Below, piece after piece: positions 1 to 5,610 of a stretch of DNA of 5,967 bases. The stretch is from Pseudomonadales bacterium. GTDB lineage: Bacteria > Pseudomonadota > Gammaproteobacteria > Pseudomonadales > JAHEIH01. Each line of letters opens with the position of its first letter. Position 1 is the stretch's first letter. Location: contig JALRIU010000284.1 of assembly GCA_023255355.1 (NCBI GenBank), positions 1 through 5,967 on the forward strand, read 5' to 3'. The translations under genes were made by a program, and so were the position numbers. Below the pieces are notes generated by a model. It made no database searches. It was not told the DNA's origin and saw nothing but the letters and a program-made list of their open reading frames with translations.

Positions 1-807
1 ATTGCAGCCAATATATCTGCCGAACAGATTATTGGTATGTCTGGGTCAGGCTATGCCATAGGTTTAGCGATTGCATCTTATGAATGGATAGCCGCAGTAA
101 CACTTCTTATTGTCGGCAAATATTTTCTGCCCATATTTTTAAAACGTGGCATTTACACCATGCCCCAGTTTTTAGAACAGCGCTACGATCACCGAGTCAG
201 AACCGTAATGGCAACGTTTTGGCTTGGCGTATATATATTCGTCAACCTAACCTCAATTCTTTGGCTAGGTGCCCAAGCAATCAATACCGTTGGCGGTATC
301 GACATTGACACTGGGCTGATTGTTTTAGGGCTATTTGCCCTCGCCTATTCACTTTATGGCGGCTTAAAAGCGGTGGCGTTTACCGACATTATCCAGGTCA
401 TTCTGCTCATTGTTGGAGGCTTAATTATCTCGGGTTTGTTACTCGACAAAGTGTCAGACGGCGCAGGAATTCTAGCGGGATTTGAAATCCTTCAGCAAAA
501 AGCCCCTGAAAAATTCGACATGATCTTAAGCAGAGATAATGAGCACTATGCTAGCCTGCCAGGCATATCAGTGGTACTCGGTGGCATGTGGATTATGCAC
601 CTTTCCTACTGGGGTTTTAATCAATACATCATTCAACGAGCTCTTGCTGCGAAAAGTATCCGCGAAGCCCAAAAAGGAATGACCTTTGCTGCCGTTCTGA
701 AAGTTCTAATGCCTATCATCGTAGTGTTACCAGGCTTGGCACTATTTGTACTGGATGGTGATTTGAGCAAACCTGACCTCGCTTACCCTACTGCCATGAC
801 CATCTGA
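1..807 (+). CDS. N-terminal part of the SSS sodium:sugar symporter (TM1 to the loop before TM8), ends at the premature TGA
   Basis: This is 268 codons ending at TGA. An ATG at 37-39 exists but falls inside the conserved TM1 region (IIGMSGSG), so it is not the true start; the gene enters from upstream. Visible family features, numbered from the first codon of the window, are the TM1 substrate/Na+ segment IAANISAEQ (1-9) and GSGYAIGLAIASYEW (15-29), whose Glu28 corresponds to the sugar-binding Glu88 of vSGLT by my recollection. They also include GIYTMPQFLEQRY, YSLYGGLKAVAFTD, GFNQYIIQRALAAKS (gate region) and AAVLKVLMP, with the conserved Lys of TM7. Position 31 is Ala where I recall Ser91 in vSGLT. 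If translation truly ends here, the product lacks TM8 onward, including the Na+-site Ser pair, and should not transport. Confidence 0.75.
   Translation: MAANISAEQIIGMSGSGYAIGLAIASYEWIAAVTLLIVGKYFLPIFLKRGIYTMPQFLEQRYDHRVRTVMATFWLGVYIFVNLTSILWLGAQAINTVGGIDIDTGLIVLGLFALAYSLYGGLKAVAFTDIIQVILLIVGGLIISGLLLDKVSDGAGILAGFEILQQKAPEKFDMILSRDNEHYASLPGISVVLGGMWIMHLSYWGFNQYIIQRALAAKSIREAQKGMTFAAVLKVLMPIIVVLPGLALFVLDGDLSKPDLAYPTAMTI
805..807 (+). other. In-frame TGA interrupting the symporter
   Basis: The codons around it read Y-P-T-A-M-T-I-stop-P-A-G-I-K-G. In vSGLT, as I recall it, the same stretch reads AYPWLTQFLPVGVKG, so the stop occupies a Leu position two residues before the conserved Gly. A TTA to TGA change is one transversion; TGG (Trp) or CGA (Arg) to TGA would also be one step. 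The following base is C, and UGAC is known as a relatively leaky stop context in bacteria. The window does not suggest reassignment of TGA: the DCC gene ends naturally at TGA (2100-2102) and Trp is written TGG throughout. Confidence 0.85.
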
Positions 808-828
808 CCCGCTGGTATAAAAGGACTA

Positions 829-1395
829 GTGTTTGCAGCCTTATTAGCTGCCATTATTTCTTCCTTAGCATCTATGGTTAATAGCATTTCAACCTTGTTT
901 ACTTTGGACATTCACCCATCGCTTAACATGCGACATATCAAAGATGACCCAGTGATGACAGGTCGTGTGGTAGCCCTCGTAGCAATGCTAGTAGCCATGT
1001 TAACCGCGAGACCATTACTAGGCAGTTTTGATCAGGCATTTCAGTATATCCAGGAGTTCACAGGCTTTTTTACCCCGGGTATTTGTGTACTTTTCTTTAT
1101 GGGTGTTTTCTGGAAAAAAACCACAGCCAACGGTGCACTAGCCGCGGCGATTGGATCTGCAGTTTTATCTTTTGCCTTCAAGATGTTAATGCCTGAGCTA
1201 CCTTTCATCGACCGCGTGGGTATTGTTTTTATAAGCTGTATCGCCCTTGCAGCAGTAATTTCATTACTAGAAAATCGCGATCAAGTTGGTGCCGTTGATC
1301 TTCAGGATATCGATTTCAAAACAACCACAGGATTTAATACTGTTTCAGCAGCAGTGATTGTTTTAGTTGGTGCACTTTACGCTACCTGGTGGTAA
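829..1395 (+). CDS. C-terminal part of the SSS sodium:sugar symporter (TM8 to the C-terminus)
   Basis: The open stretch after the TGA continues in the same frame to TAA at 1393-1395. It begins KGLVFAALLAAIISSLASM, the TM8 segment in which the two Ser codons at 859-864 correspond to the Na+-coordinating Ser364/Ser365 of vSGLT (recalled numbering). Next come NSISTLFTLDIH, then QAFQYIQEFTGFFTPG and FWKKTTANGA, all typical of the vSGLT subgroup. It closes with a final hydrophobic helix ending ALYATWW, so the C-terminus is complete. The GTG at 829 is the first possible internal start. An AAGGA at 821-825 lies only 3 nt upstream, too close for a good ribosome site, and both coincide with codons for the conserved KGLV. 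An independent polypeptide from here is therefore doubtful. Confidence 0.6.
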   Translation: MFAALLAAIISSLASMVNSISTLFTLDIHPSLNMRHIKDDPVMTGRVVALVAMLVAMLTARPLLGSFDQAFQYIQEFTGFFTPGICVLFFMGVFWKKTTANGALAAAIGSAVLSFAFKMLMPELPFIDRVGIVFISCIALAAVISLLENRDQVGAVDLQDIDFKTTTGFNTVSAAVIVLVGALYATWW

Positions 1396-2103
1396 TTACC
1401 AGGGCAGCTCACTACCATCCCAGCTCCAAAAACGCCCGCTCAACGCGGGCGTTAATGTTTCGATAACATCAATCAATAAACTTGCGGTTTTAGCTGGACT
1501 AAAAAGTTTTTCAGCAGGCACATTGCTTTGAAAAGGCTTAGATAATTCTGTATCTGTCGTCCCGGGATGGAGACTTGCCACGCAAACATTAGGCATCTTT
1601 CGCTGCCATTCAATCGCTATGGTTTTAAGACTCATATTTAAAGCAGCTTTTGAGGCTCTATAGCTTACCCAACCGCCTAATTGGTTATCTGAAATACTGC
1701 CAACCTTCGCTGAAACAGTTGCAAATACCGCCCCAGCTACGCCTTTGAAATTAGCGTTAATATACTTTGCTAACAATAATGTCGGCGTGACATTGACCTG
1801 CATATTAATGTTAAAAAACTCAGTATCGAAACGTTGAACTGTCTTTTCCGGGCCGTGCTGGGCATCATGTAACATGCCAACAGCATTTATACACCAGTTT
1901 AGTTGCCCTACTCGATTTAGGAGCGATTTAATTTGACTATCTGAACAGGGATCAAGTTCGTACCAGCTAAGTTTGTGATGCGAAAACGTAGGCGTTGTTG
2001 CGTGGTAAGTCGCATGAATAGAACTAACTTTTGCATCTGTACACAAGGCCTGTAAGATTGCGCCGCCAATACCGCCGCTACCTCCTACAATAAGAACGTT
2101 CAT
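1396..2103 (-). CDS. Short-chain dehydrogenase/reductase, C-factor (CsgA)-like
   Basis: This is a 235-residue cytoplasmic NAD(P)-dependent oxidoreductase of the classical SDR fold; the substrate is unknown. The N-terminal Rossmann glycine motif GGSGGIG is at residues 7-13, NAVG (the NNAG-equivalent) at 73-76, a likely structural/catalytic Asn104 in MQVNVTP, and the active-site pair Tyr148/Lys152 in SYRASKAALN. The serine position is unusual: VSAKVGSI (130-137) places Ala at the residue aligned with the FabG serine, so Ser131 or Ser136 must serve. I recall SARVGSI as usual in this C-factor-like subgroup. PGTTDTELSKPF (180-191) and the terminal WDGSELPW are also subgroup hallmarks, so the C-terminus is complete. 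The start ATG has GGAG at 2109-2112, 5 nt upstream, and overlaps the stop of the DCC gene (ATGA), so the pair is translationally coupled. Its stop abuts the symporter stop with no spacer. Confidence 0.9.
   Translation of the reverse strand: MNVLIVGGSGGIGGAILQALCTDAKVSSIHATYHATTPTFSHHKLSWYELDPCSDSQIKSLLNRVGQLNWCINAVGMLHDAQHGPEKTVQRFDTEFFNINMQVNVTPTLLLAKYINANFKGVAGAVFATVSAKVGSISDNQLGGWVSYRASKAALNMSLKTIAIEWQRKMPNVCVASLHPGTTDTELSKPFQSNVPAEKLFSPAKTASLLIDVIETLTPALSGRFWSWDGSELPW
1431..1453. terminator. GC-rich perfect hairpin inside the 3' end of the dehydrogenase gene, possible (bidirectional) terminator
   Basis: A 9-bp perfect inverted repeat, AACGCCCGC (1431-1439) and GCGGGCGTT (1445-1453), encloses a 5-nt loop. 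On the plus strand it sits 36 nt after the symporter stop but is followed only by a weak T-rich stretch (AATGTTTCG). On the minus strand it is followed by five T residues (1432-1428), a better intrinsic-terminator shape. Termination there, however, would cut the dehydrogenase mRNA before its stop at 1396. It most plausibly serves the plus-strand transcript, but this is inference from shape alone. Confidence 0.4.
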
Positions 2104-2456
2104 GGATGCTCCAAACAGCTATTGCAGCTGTATAACTTGGCAAAACGACGCTTAGCCCACCAAGTATAAATACTATCAACAAGCGTTTTAATAAACGGCC
2201 ATCTTAGAGGCTTTAACACCCAGCCAACAGATGTATGGGACCATGCCCTAACTGAGGCGTCTGCGCCTTTTAACCAATTACCTGCAGCATTTATATGTAG
2301 TTCTTGTAACAAGATCTCTTTGGTAAAGGGTAATTCAGATTCGTCTATTTGGTGAATATCAATAAATTCCAACTGACCGCTCTGCAGACGCTTAAGCCAG
2401 CCGATTTCATGACTACAAAGCGGGCATTTTCCATCGAAATAAAGAATATCAGTCAT
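2100..2456 (-). CDS. DCC1-like thiol-disulfide oxidoreductase family protein (DUF393)
   Basis: This is a 118-residue small protein, the usual length for the family. The defining DxxCxxC motif is at the N-terminus: D8-G-K-C11-P-L-C14 directly after a short hydrophobic strand (ILYFDG), as in a thioredoxin-like fold with a redox-active cysteine pair. The middle contains the loosely conserved segment with WLKGADASVRAWSHTSVGW (60-79), and the C-terminal aromatic/basic helix WWAKRRFAKLYS ends in a second CxxC (C111-NS-C114). No signal peptide is seen, so it is probably cytoplasmic. The biochemical activity is predicted from the motif only; the family is poorly characterised. AGGAG at 2462-2466 lies 5 nt before the ATG and supports this start. 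It is the first gene of a two-gene operon whose second member is the coupled dehydrogenase. Confidence 0.88.
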   Translation of the reverse strand: MTDILYFDGKCPLCSHEIGWLKRLQSGQLEFIDIHQIDESELPFTKEILLQELHINAAGNWLKGADASVRAWSHTSVGWVLKPLRWPFIKTLVDSIYTWWAKRRFAKLYSCNSCLEHP

Positions 2457-2483
2457 AATAACTCCTTTACCTTTATACGACTG

Positions 2484-2517
2484 GCGGATTTAAACAGTTG
2501 CGCGAATTTATGCAGTT
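2484..2517. repeat. Imperfect 16-bp direct repeat in the divergent intergenic region
   Basis: GCGGATTTAAACAGTT (2484-2499) and GCGAATTTATGCAGTT (2502-2517) agree at 13 of 16 positions with an 18-bp period. A third CAGTC at 2530-2534 continues the CAGTT spacing (2495, 2513, 2530). The copies overlap the predicted minus-strand -10 element and lie upstream of the AGCS ribosome site, a place where an operator would be expected. No known regulator motif is recognised. Confidence 0.4.
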
Positions 2518-2536
2518 AGTAAACTAGACCAGTCAA
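2507..2536 (-). promoter_or_regulatory. Predicted sigma70-type promoter for the DCC-dehydrogenase operon
   Basis: On the minus strand, TTGACT (2536-2531, five of six consensus bases) is followed after 18 bp by CATAAA (2512-2507, four of six). Transcription would begin near 2500, leaving a leader of about 44 nt before the ATG at 2456. The -35 is good, but the -10 and the spacer length are mediocre. Confidence 0.4.
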
Positions 2537-2556
2537 ACAAAAATAAGGATAAAGCG

Positions 2557-4215
2557 ATGGATGTGTTGAACGATTTTCTTTTATTACTGGATAGCTTCTT
2601 AGGTTCTGCAGCTTGGTTCCCCTATGTTCTTTTAGGCACTGGCTTGTTCTTTACAATTTACCTGGGCTTTCCGCAAATACGCTATTTCAAGCATGCCTGG
2701 AAGGTTGTCAGTGGCAAATATGATCGCAAAGGTGATGAAGGCGACACCTCGCATTTCCAAGCACTAGCAACCGCGCTATCAGGTACAGTGGGTACCGGCA
2801 ATATTGGTGGTGTAGCGTTGGCGTTGCACATAGGCGGGCCGGCAGCACTTTTTTGGATGTGGATGACAGCATTCATGGGTATGACTACCAAGTTTGTCGA
2901 AGTGACCTTATCGCACAAATATCGTGAAAAAACCTCCGACGGCACGATGGCCGGTGGCCCCATGTATTTTATGGATAAGGGCCTCAACATGAAATGGATG
3001 GGGATATTGTTTGCTATTGCCACCGTAGCCTCGTCTTTTGGTACGGGTAATCTCCCACAAATTAACAACATCGCCCAGGCGATGAATGCAACTTTTGATA
3101 TCCCGCATGCCTTAACAGGCGGGGTGATGGCGGTTCTATTAGCTCTGGTTATTATCGGCGGCATCACCCGAATAGCCGCTGTTACATCTAAGCTTGTTCC
3201 AACAATGTCGGTTATTTATCTTGTTGGCGCGTTAAGCGTTATTCTCTATAACATAGAGAACGTTATTCCATCTTTAGTTGCTATATTTTCTGATGCATTT
3301 ACCGGCTCATCTGCCGTTGGCGGTTTTTTAGGTGCTAGTTTTGCGTATGCTTTTAACAAAGGTGTCGGCCGAGGGCTCTTCTCAAACGAGGCTGGCCAGG
3401 GCTCTGCACCTATCGCTCACGCTTCAGCAAGAGCGCATGAACCAGTGTCAGAAGGCATGGTGTCTATCTTAGAGCCATTTATTGATACGATTATTATTTG
3501 TACTATTACCGGCTTGGTCATCATGTCATCAGGCGTTTGGACTGAAAAGTTTGAAAACCAATTCCAACGCAGTGATATGGTGTTTTTACAAGGTAATTAC
3601 AGCGACGCCAATACCGATCATGTGCGTGAACTTTCAAGCTTTATTAACGGTACTGGCAAATCCTCCGTTGAACCCTACAATGGCCGCCTGCAGATTATCG
3701 ACGGCAAAGCCGTACAAAATGATTTCACAGTGATAAATGCACGCTCTGTTGCTGAAGATGTGCATTTTGATATTAGCGCTATTACCCAGTTTAATGGTTT
3801 TATCGAAATCAAAGATGGCCAGCTGGTAGACAACCGAATACTCGTTTCTGGCAAATCATTAATTCACTCAGCTGAATTAACAACTGAAGCTTTTACTCGT
3901 GGTTTCTTGGGTGATTCAGGACGTTATGTGGTAGCGATTGGCTTATTATTATTTGCCTTCTCAACAGCAATAGCTTGGTCATACTACGGCGATCGCGCCA
4001 TGACATATTTGATGGGTGCAAAATCTGTCATCGGTTATCGGATAGTCTACGTAGCTGGTTTCTTTTGGGCCTCATTCTCAGACACGACCCTCATTTGGAA
4101 TGTCGCTGCGGTAACCATCGTAATAATGACCCTGCCCAACCTGTTGGGTATTTTACTACTCCGCAAAGAAATGAAACAAGAAGTCGATAAATACTGGCAA
4201 GAGTTTAAAGGCTAA
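2557..4215 (+). CDS. Sodium:amino-acid symporter, AGCS (alanine/glycine:cation) family, with an extra periplasmic insert
   Basis: This 552-residue inner-membrane transporter is predicted to import alanine, glycine or a similar small amino acid with Na+. Family signatures are HFQALATALSGTVGTGNIGG (66-85), GGPAALFWMWMTAFMG (93-108, the alanine symporter signature as I recall it), GRGLFSNEAGQGSAP (271-285), EPFIDTIIICTITGL (306-320) and AFSTAIAWSYYGDRAMTYL (467-485). Hydrophobicity and positive-inside charges suggest 11 helices, N-terminus outside and C-terminus inside. Usual family members have about 450-480 residues; here roughly residues 328-440 form a polar insert between the eighth and ninth helices, placed in the periplasm by the topology. 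I believe similar long forms occur in marine gammaproteobacteria. The start is supported by AAGGA at 2545-2549, 7 nt before the ATG. It is transcribed alone, divergent from the DCC operon, and ends at its own terminator. Confidence 0.92.
   Translation: MDVLNDFLLLLDSFLGSAAWFPYVLLGTGLFFTIYLGFPQIRYFKHAWKVVSGKYDRKGDEGDTSHFQALATALSGTVGTGNIGGVALALHIGGPAALFWMWMTAFMGMTTKFVEVTLSHKYREKTSDGTMAGGPMYFMDKGLNMKWMGILFAIATVASSFGTGNLPQINNIAQAMNATFDIPHALTGGVMAVLLALVIIGGITRIAAVTSKLVPTMSVIYLVGALSVILYNIENVIPSLVAIFSDAFTGSSAVGGFLGASFAYAFNKGVGRGLFSNEAGQGSAPIAHASARAHEPVSEGMVSILEPFIDTIIICTITGLVIMSSGVWTEKFENQFQRSDMVFLQGNYSDANTDHVRELSSFINGTGKSSVEPYNGRLQIIDGKAVQNDFTVINARSVAEDVHFDISAITQFNGFIEIKDGQLVDNRILVSGKSLIHSAELTTEAFTRGFLGDSGRYVVAIGLLLFAFSTAIAWSYYGDRAMTYLMGAKSVIGYRIVYVAGFFWASFSDTTLIWNVAAVTIVIMTLPNLLGILLLRKEMKQEVDKYWQEFKG
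3676..3876 (+). repeat. Degenerate tandem protein repeat within the AGCS transporter insert
   Basis: Two copies of about 29 residues start at residues 374 and 412 (period 38). YNGRLQIIDGKAVQNDFTV aligns ungapped with FNGFIEIKDGQLVDNRILV, with 8 of 19 residues identical (N, G, I, D, G, V, N, V) and several conservative changes. Each continues with a similar R/K-S-aliphatic stretch (ARSVAEDV, GKSLIHSAE). Alternating hydrophobic residues around the DG turn suggest a beta-hairpin in each. The DNA of the copies has diverged, so the duplication is old. Confidence 0.55.
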
Positions 4216-4227
4216 TATCGCCCATCC

Positions 4228-4259
4228 ATTGGAGCAGCATTCGCTGCTCCAATCGTTTT
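4228..4259 (+). terminator. Rho-independent terminator of the AGCS transporter gene
   Basis: A perfect 11-bp stem, ATTGGAGCAGC (4228-4238) with GCTGCTCCAAT (4243-4253), closes a 4-nt ATTC loop. It is followed by CG and TTTT at 4256-4259, and begins 12 nt after the transporter stop. On the minus strand the tail is GGATGGGCG, without a T run, so it is mainly a plus-strand terminator. Its T run overlaps the kinase stop codon (4258-4260), packing the two convergent genes tightly. Confidence 0.85.
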
Positions 4260-5610
4260 ATAATCGGCTAAAACTCACTACAAATTTTGCTCCGCCCAGA
4301 TGACTTTTTTCCAGGGCCAAATGCCCTTTCATACTCGCGACGATATCAGCCACCATGGCAAGTCCAATACCATGCCCACTTTGGTACTGATCAGCACGCA
4401 CACCTCGCTGAGTAATTTCTTGCAACATATTGGTGTCGATGCCCTCACCATCATCATCGACTGACATGATTAGCTCGTTTTCAACCATCTTAAAATCCAC
4501 TGCAACATGCGAGCGACAAGCTTTAAATGCGTTATCGAGTAAATTACCGAGCAACTCTAACAAATCTCTCTCATCCCCAAGTACAAAGCCCTCTGCCAAT
4601 CCATGCATAACGGTTGTAATCTGTCGATCTGCATAGACCTTTTGCATGGTGCTAATAACTCGCTGACATAAAACCACTAAATCAACCTTCTGGCCGCTAA
4701 ACGCTATATGTTGTATGGCAGCTTTTTGAAGTTGATAGTCGATAATTTCTTGCATTTGCTTGATCGACAATTCAAAACGCTCCCGATCATTATTTGCAAG
4801 TTGGTTGATATCTCCGCGCAACACTGAAAGCGGAGTTTTTAGACTATGGGCAAGATCAGCCAGCGCCTTGCGATAACGCTGCCGTTGTGCCTGTTCATTC
4901 TGTAACAAGCGATTGATAGCTGAAATAAGGCCGTTTAATTCTTTGGGATACTCTCCTGTGATTTGCTCAGTTTTGCCCTCTTCAACTGCATCAAGTTGCT
5001 CAATCACAAGACCTATGGGCCTAAGCCCCCAGCGCACAATGACCAATAACAAACCCAATAAGATTAAGGCACTGATTAACAAACCATAACGCAGTATGCT
5101 CATAAATGCATGTAGACGCTCATTAAGCACATTACCTCGTTGAAACACATGAAATACTAAGGCAACTTGTTGACCGTCGGGTAACTCCCATATCACCGGT
5201 CTGAAATAATGAGCAAATTTATTTTCCCAACGATAATAATCTTCACCAAACTGAATTTCGCCCTGACTAAAGAAGACATTCGGAAGGGTGCTGGACACAG
5301 CCGAATCTGAACGCCAAAATTCGCGTCCGGCTAGATCAGCGATCACAGCATAGGTACCTGATTGTGGTTGACTTAGATCTGGCTCTTCTAGGATAGGCGC
5401 CATATTCAACATCCCATCGGGCGCGATCTCGGCATTAGCCATCATGTGATAGACAGTTAACTGCATGCTTTGGCGCTGGGCTATTCTGGCGGCTTTCTGA
5501 GTAGCCATATGAAAGCCTAGCCCCAATGTCCCCAGAAGAATGGGAATCAAAAGCAAACCTGCGATCAAAAGACGACGATTGATCGACCAAGATGTAGGTC
5601 TAAAGCTCAA
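4258..5610 (-). CDS. PhoQ-like membrane sensor histidine kinase
   Basis: This is a 450-residue inner-membrane kinase that would phosphorylate the overlapping response regulator. Numbered from the TTG at 5610: TM1 about 13-33, periplasmic sensor about 34-170 (close in length to PhoQ), TM2 about 171-193, then HAMP to about 244. The H-box is AHSLKTPLSVL with phospho-acceptor His255; HSLKTPL is characteristic of PhoQ. The ATPase domain has the N-box LLDNAFKAC (Asn360), DDGEG (386-390) and GHGIGLA (412-418), so all catalytic motifs are intact. The sensor lacks the dense acidic cluster I recall in enteric PhoQ, so its signal may not be Mg2+. Start choice: TTG at 5610 has AGGGG 7 nt upstream, whereas an in-frame GTG at 5628 (giving 456 residues) has no visible ribosome site. 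No terminator with a T run follows on this strand. Confidence 0.9.
   Translation of the reverse strand: MSFRPTSWSINRRLLIAGLLLIPILLGTLGLGFHMATQKAARIAQRQSMQLTVYHMMANAEIAPDGMLNMAPILEEPDLSQPQSGTYAVIADLAGREFWRSDSAVSSTLPNVFFSQGEIQFGEDYYRWENKFAHYFRPVIWELPDGQQVALVFHVFQRGNVLNERLHAFMSILRYGLLISALILLGLLLVIVRWGLRPIGLVIEQLDAVEEGKTEQITGEYPKELNGLISAINRLLQNEQAQRQRYRKALADLAHSLKTPLSVLRGDINQLANNDRERFELSIKQMQEIIDYQLQKAAIQHIAFSGQKVDLVVLCQRVISTMQKVYADRQITTVMHGLAEGFVLGDERDLLELLGNLLDNAFKACRSHVAVDFKMVENELIMSVDDDGEGIDTNMLQEITQRGVRADQYQSGHGIGLAMVADIVASMKGHLALEKSHLGGAKFVVSFSRL

Larger units (their letters stand above)
1..1395 (+). pseudogene. Sodium:sugar symporter of the SSS family (vSGLT-like), 5' partial and interrupted by an in-frame TGA
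   Basis: This locus encodes an inner-membrane symporter that would couple Na+ entry to uptake of a sugar, probably galactose or glucose. Reading frame 1 from the first base gives IAANISAEQ, which matches the TM1 segment of Vibrio vSGLT starting near its residue 61 (from memory), so about 60 residues and the start codon lie upstream of the window. The frame then runs to a TAA at 1393-1395, broken only by TGA at 805-807. Both halves are in the same frame and align continuously with vSGLT, apart from a periplasmic loop before TM8 that is about 18 residues shorter. There is no frameshift and no second stop. The simplest reading is a single nonsense mutation or a sequencing error; readthrough is possible. 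Family assignment is firm, while the substrate is inferred from similarity. Confidence 0.85.

Noticed and set aside
37..39. ATG as the start of the symporter gene
   Set aside because: The conserved TM1 residues IAANISAEQ are encoded before it in the same frame, so the gene begins upstream of the window.
805..807. Genetic code with TGA as Trp
   Set aside because: The DCC gene ends at TGA exactly where its family ends and where the next gene begins, and Trp codons across the window are TGG.
805..851. Selenocysteine recoding of the TGA
   Set aside because: The only nearby hairpin is a 5-bp GCAGC/GCTGC stem (835-851) about 27 nt downstream with no typical SECIS loop, and the family has a hydrophobic residue, not Cys, at this position.
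2498..2525. Plus-strand promoter for the AGCS gene (TTGCGC, 16 bp, TAAACT)
   Set aside because: It has three and four of six consensus bases, too weak to report, although a promoter must lie somewhere in this 100-bp region.
2682..3167. Long minus-strand open frame inside the AGCS gene
   Set aside because: It is a composition shadow: it lies wholly inside a well-supported transporter gene, shows no recognisable domain and has no ribosome site support.
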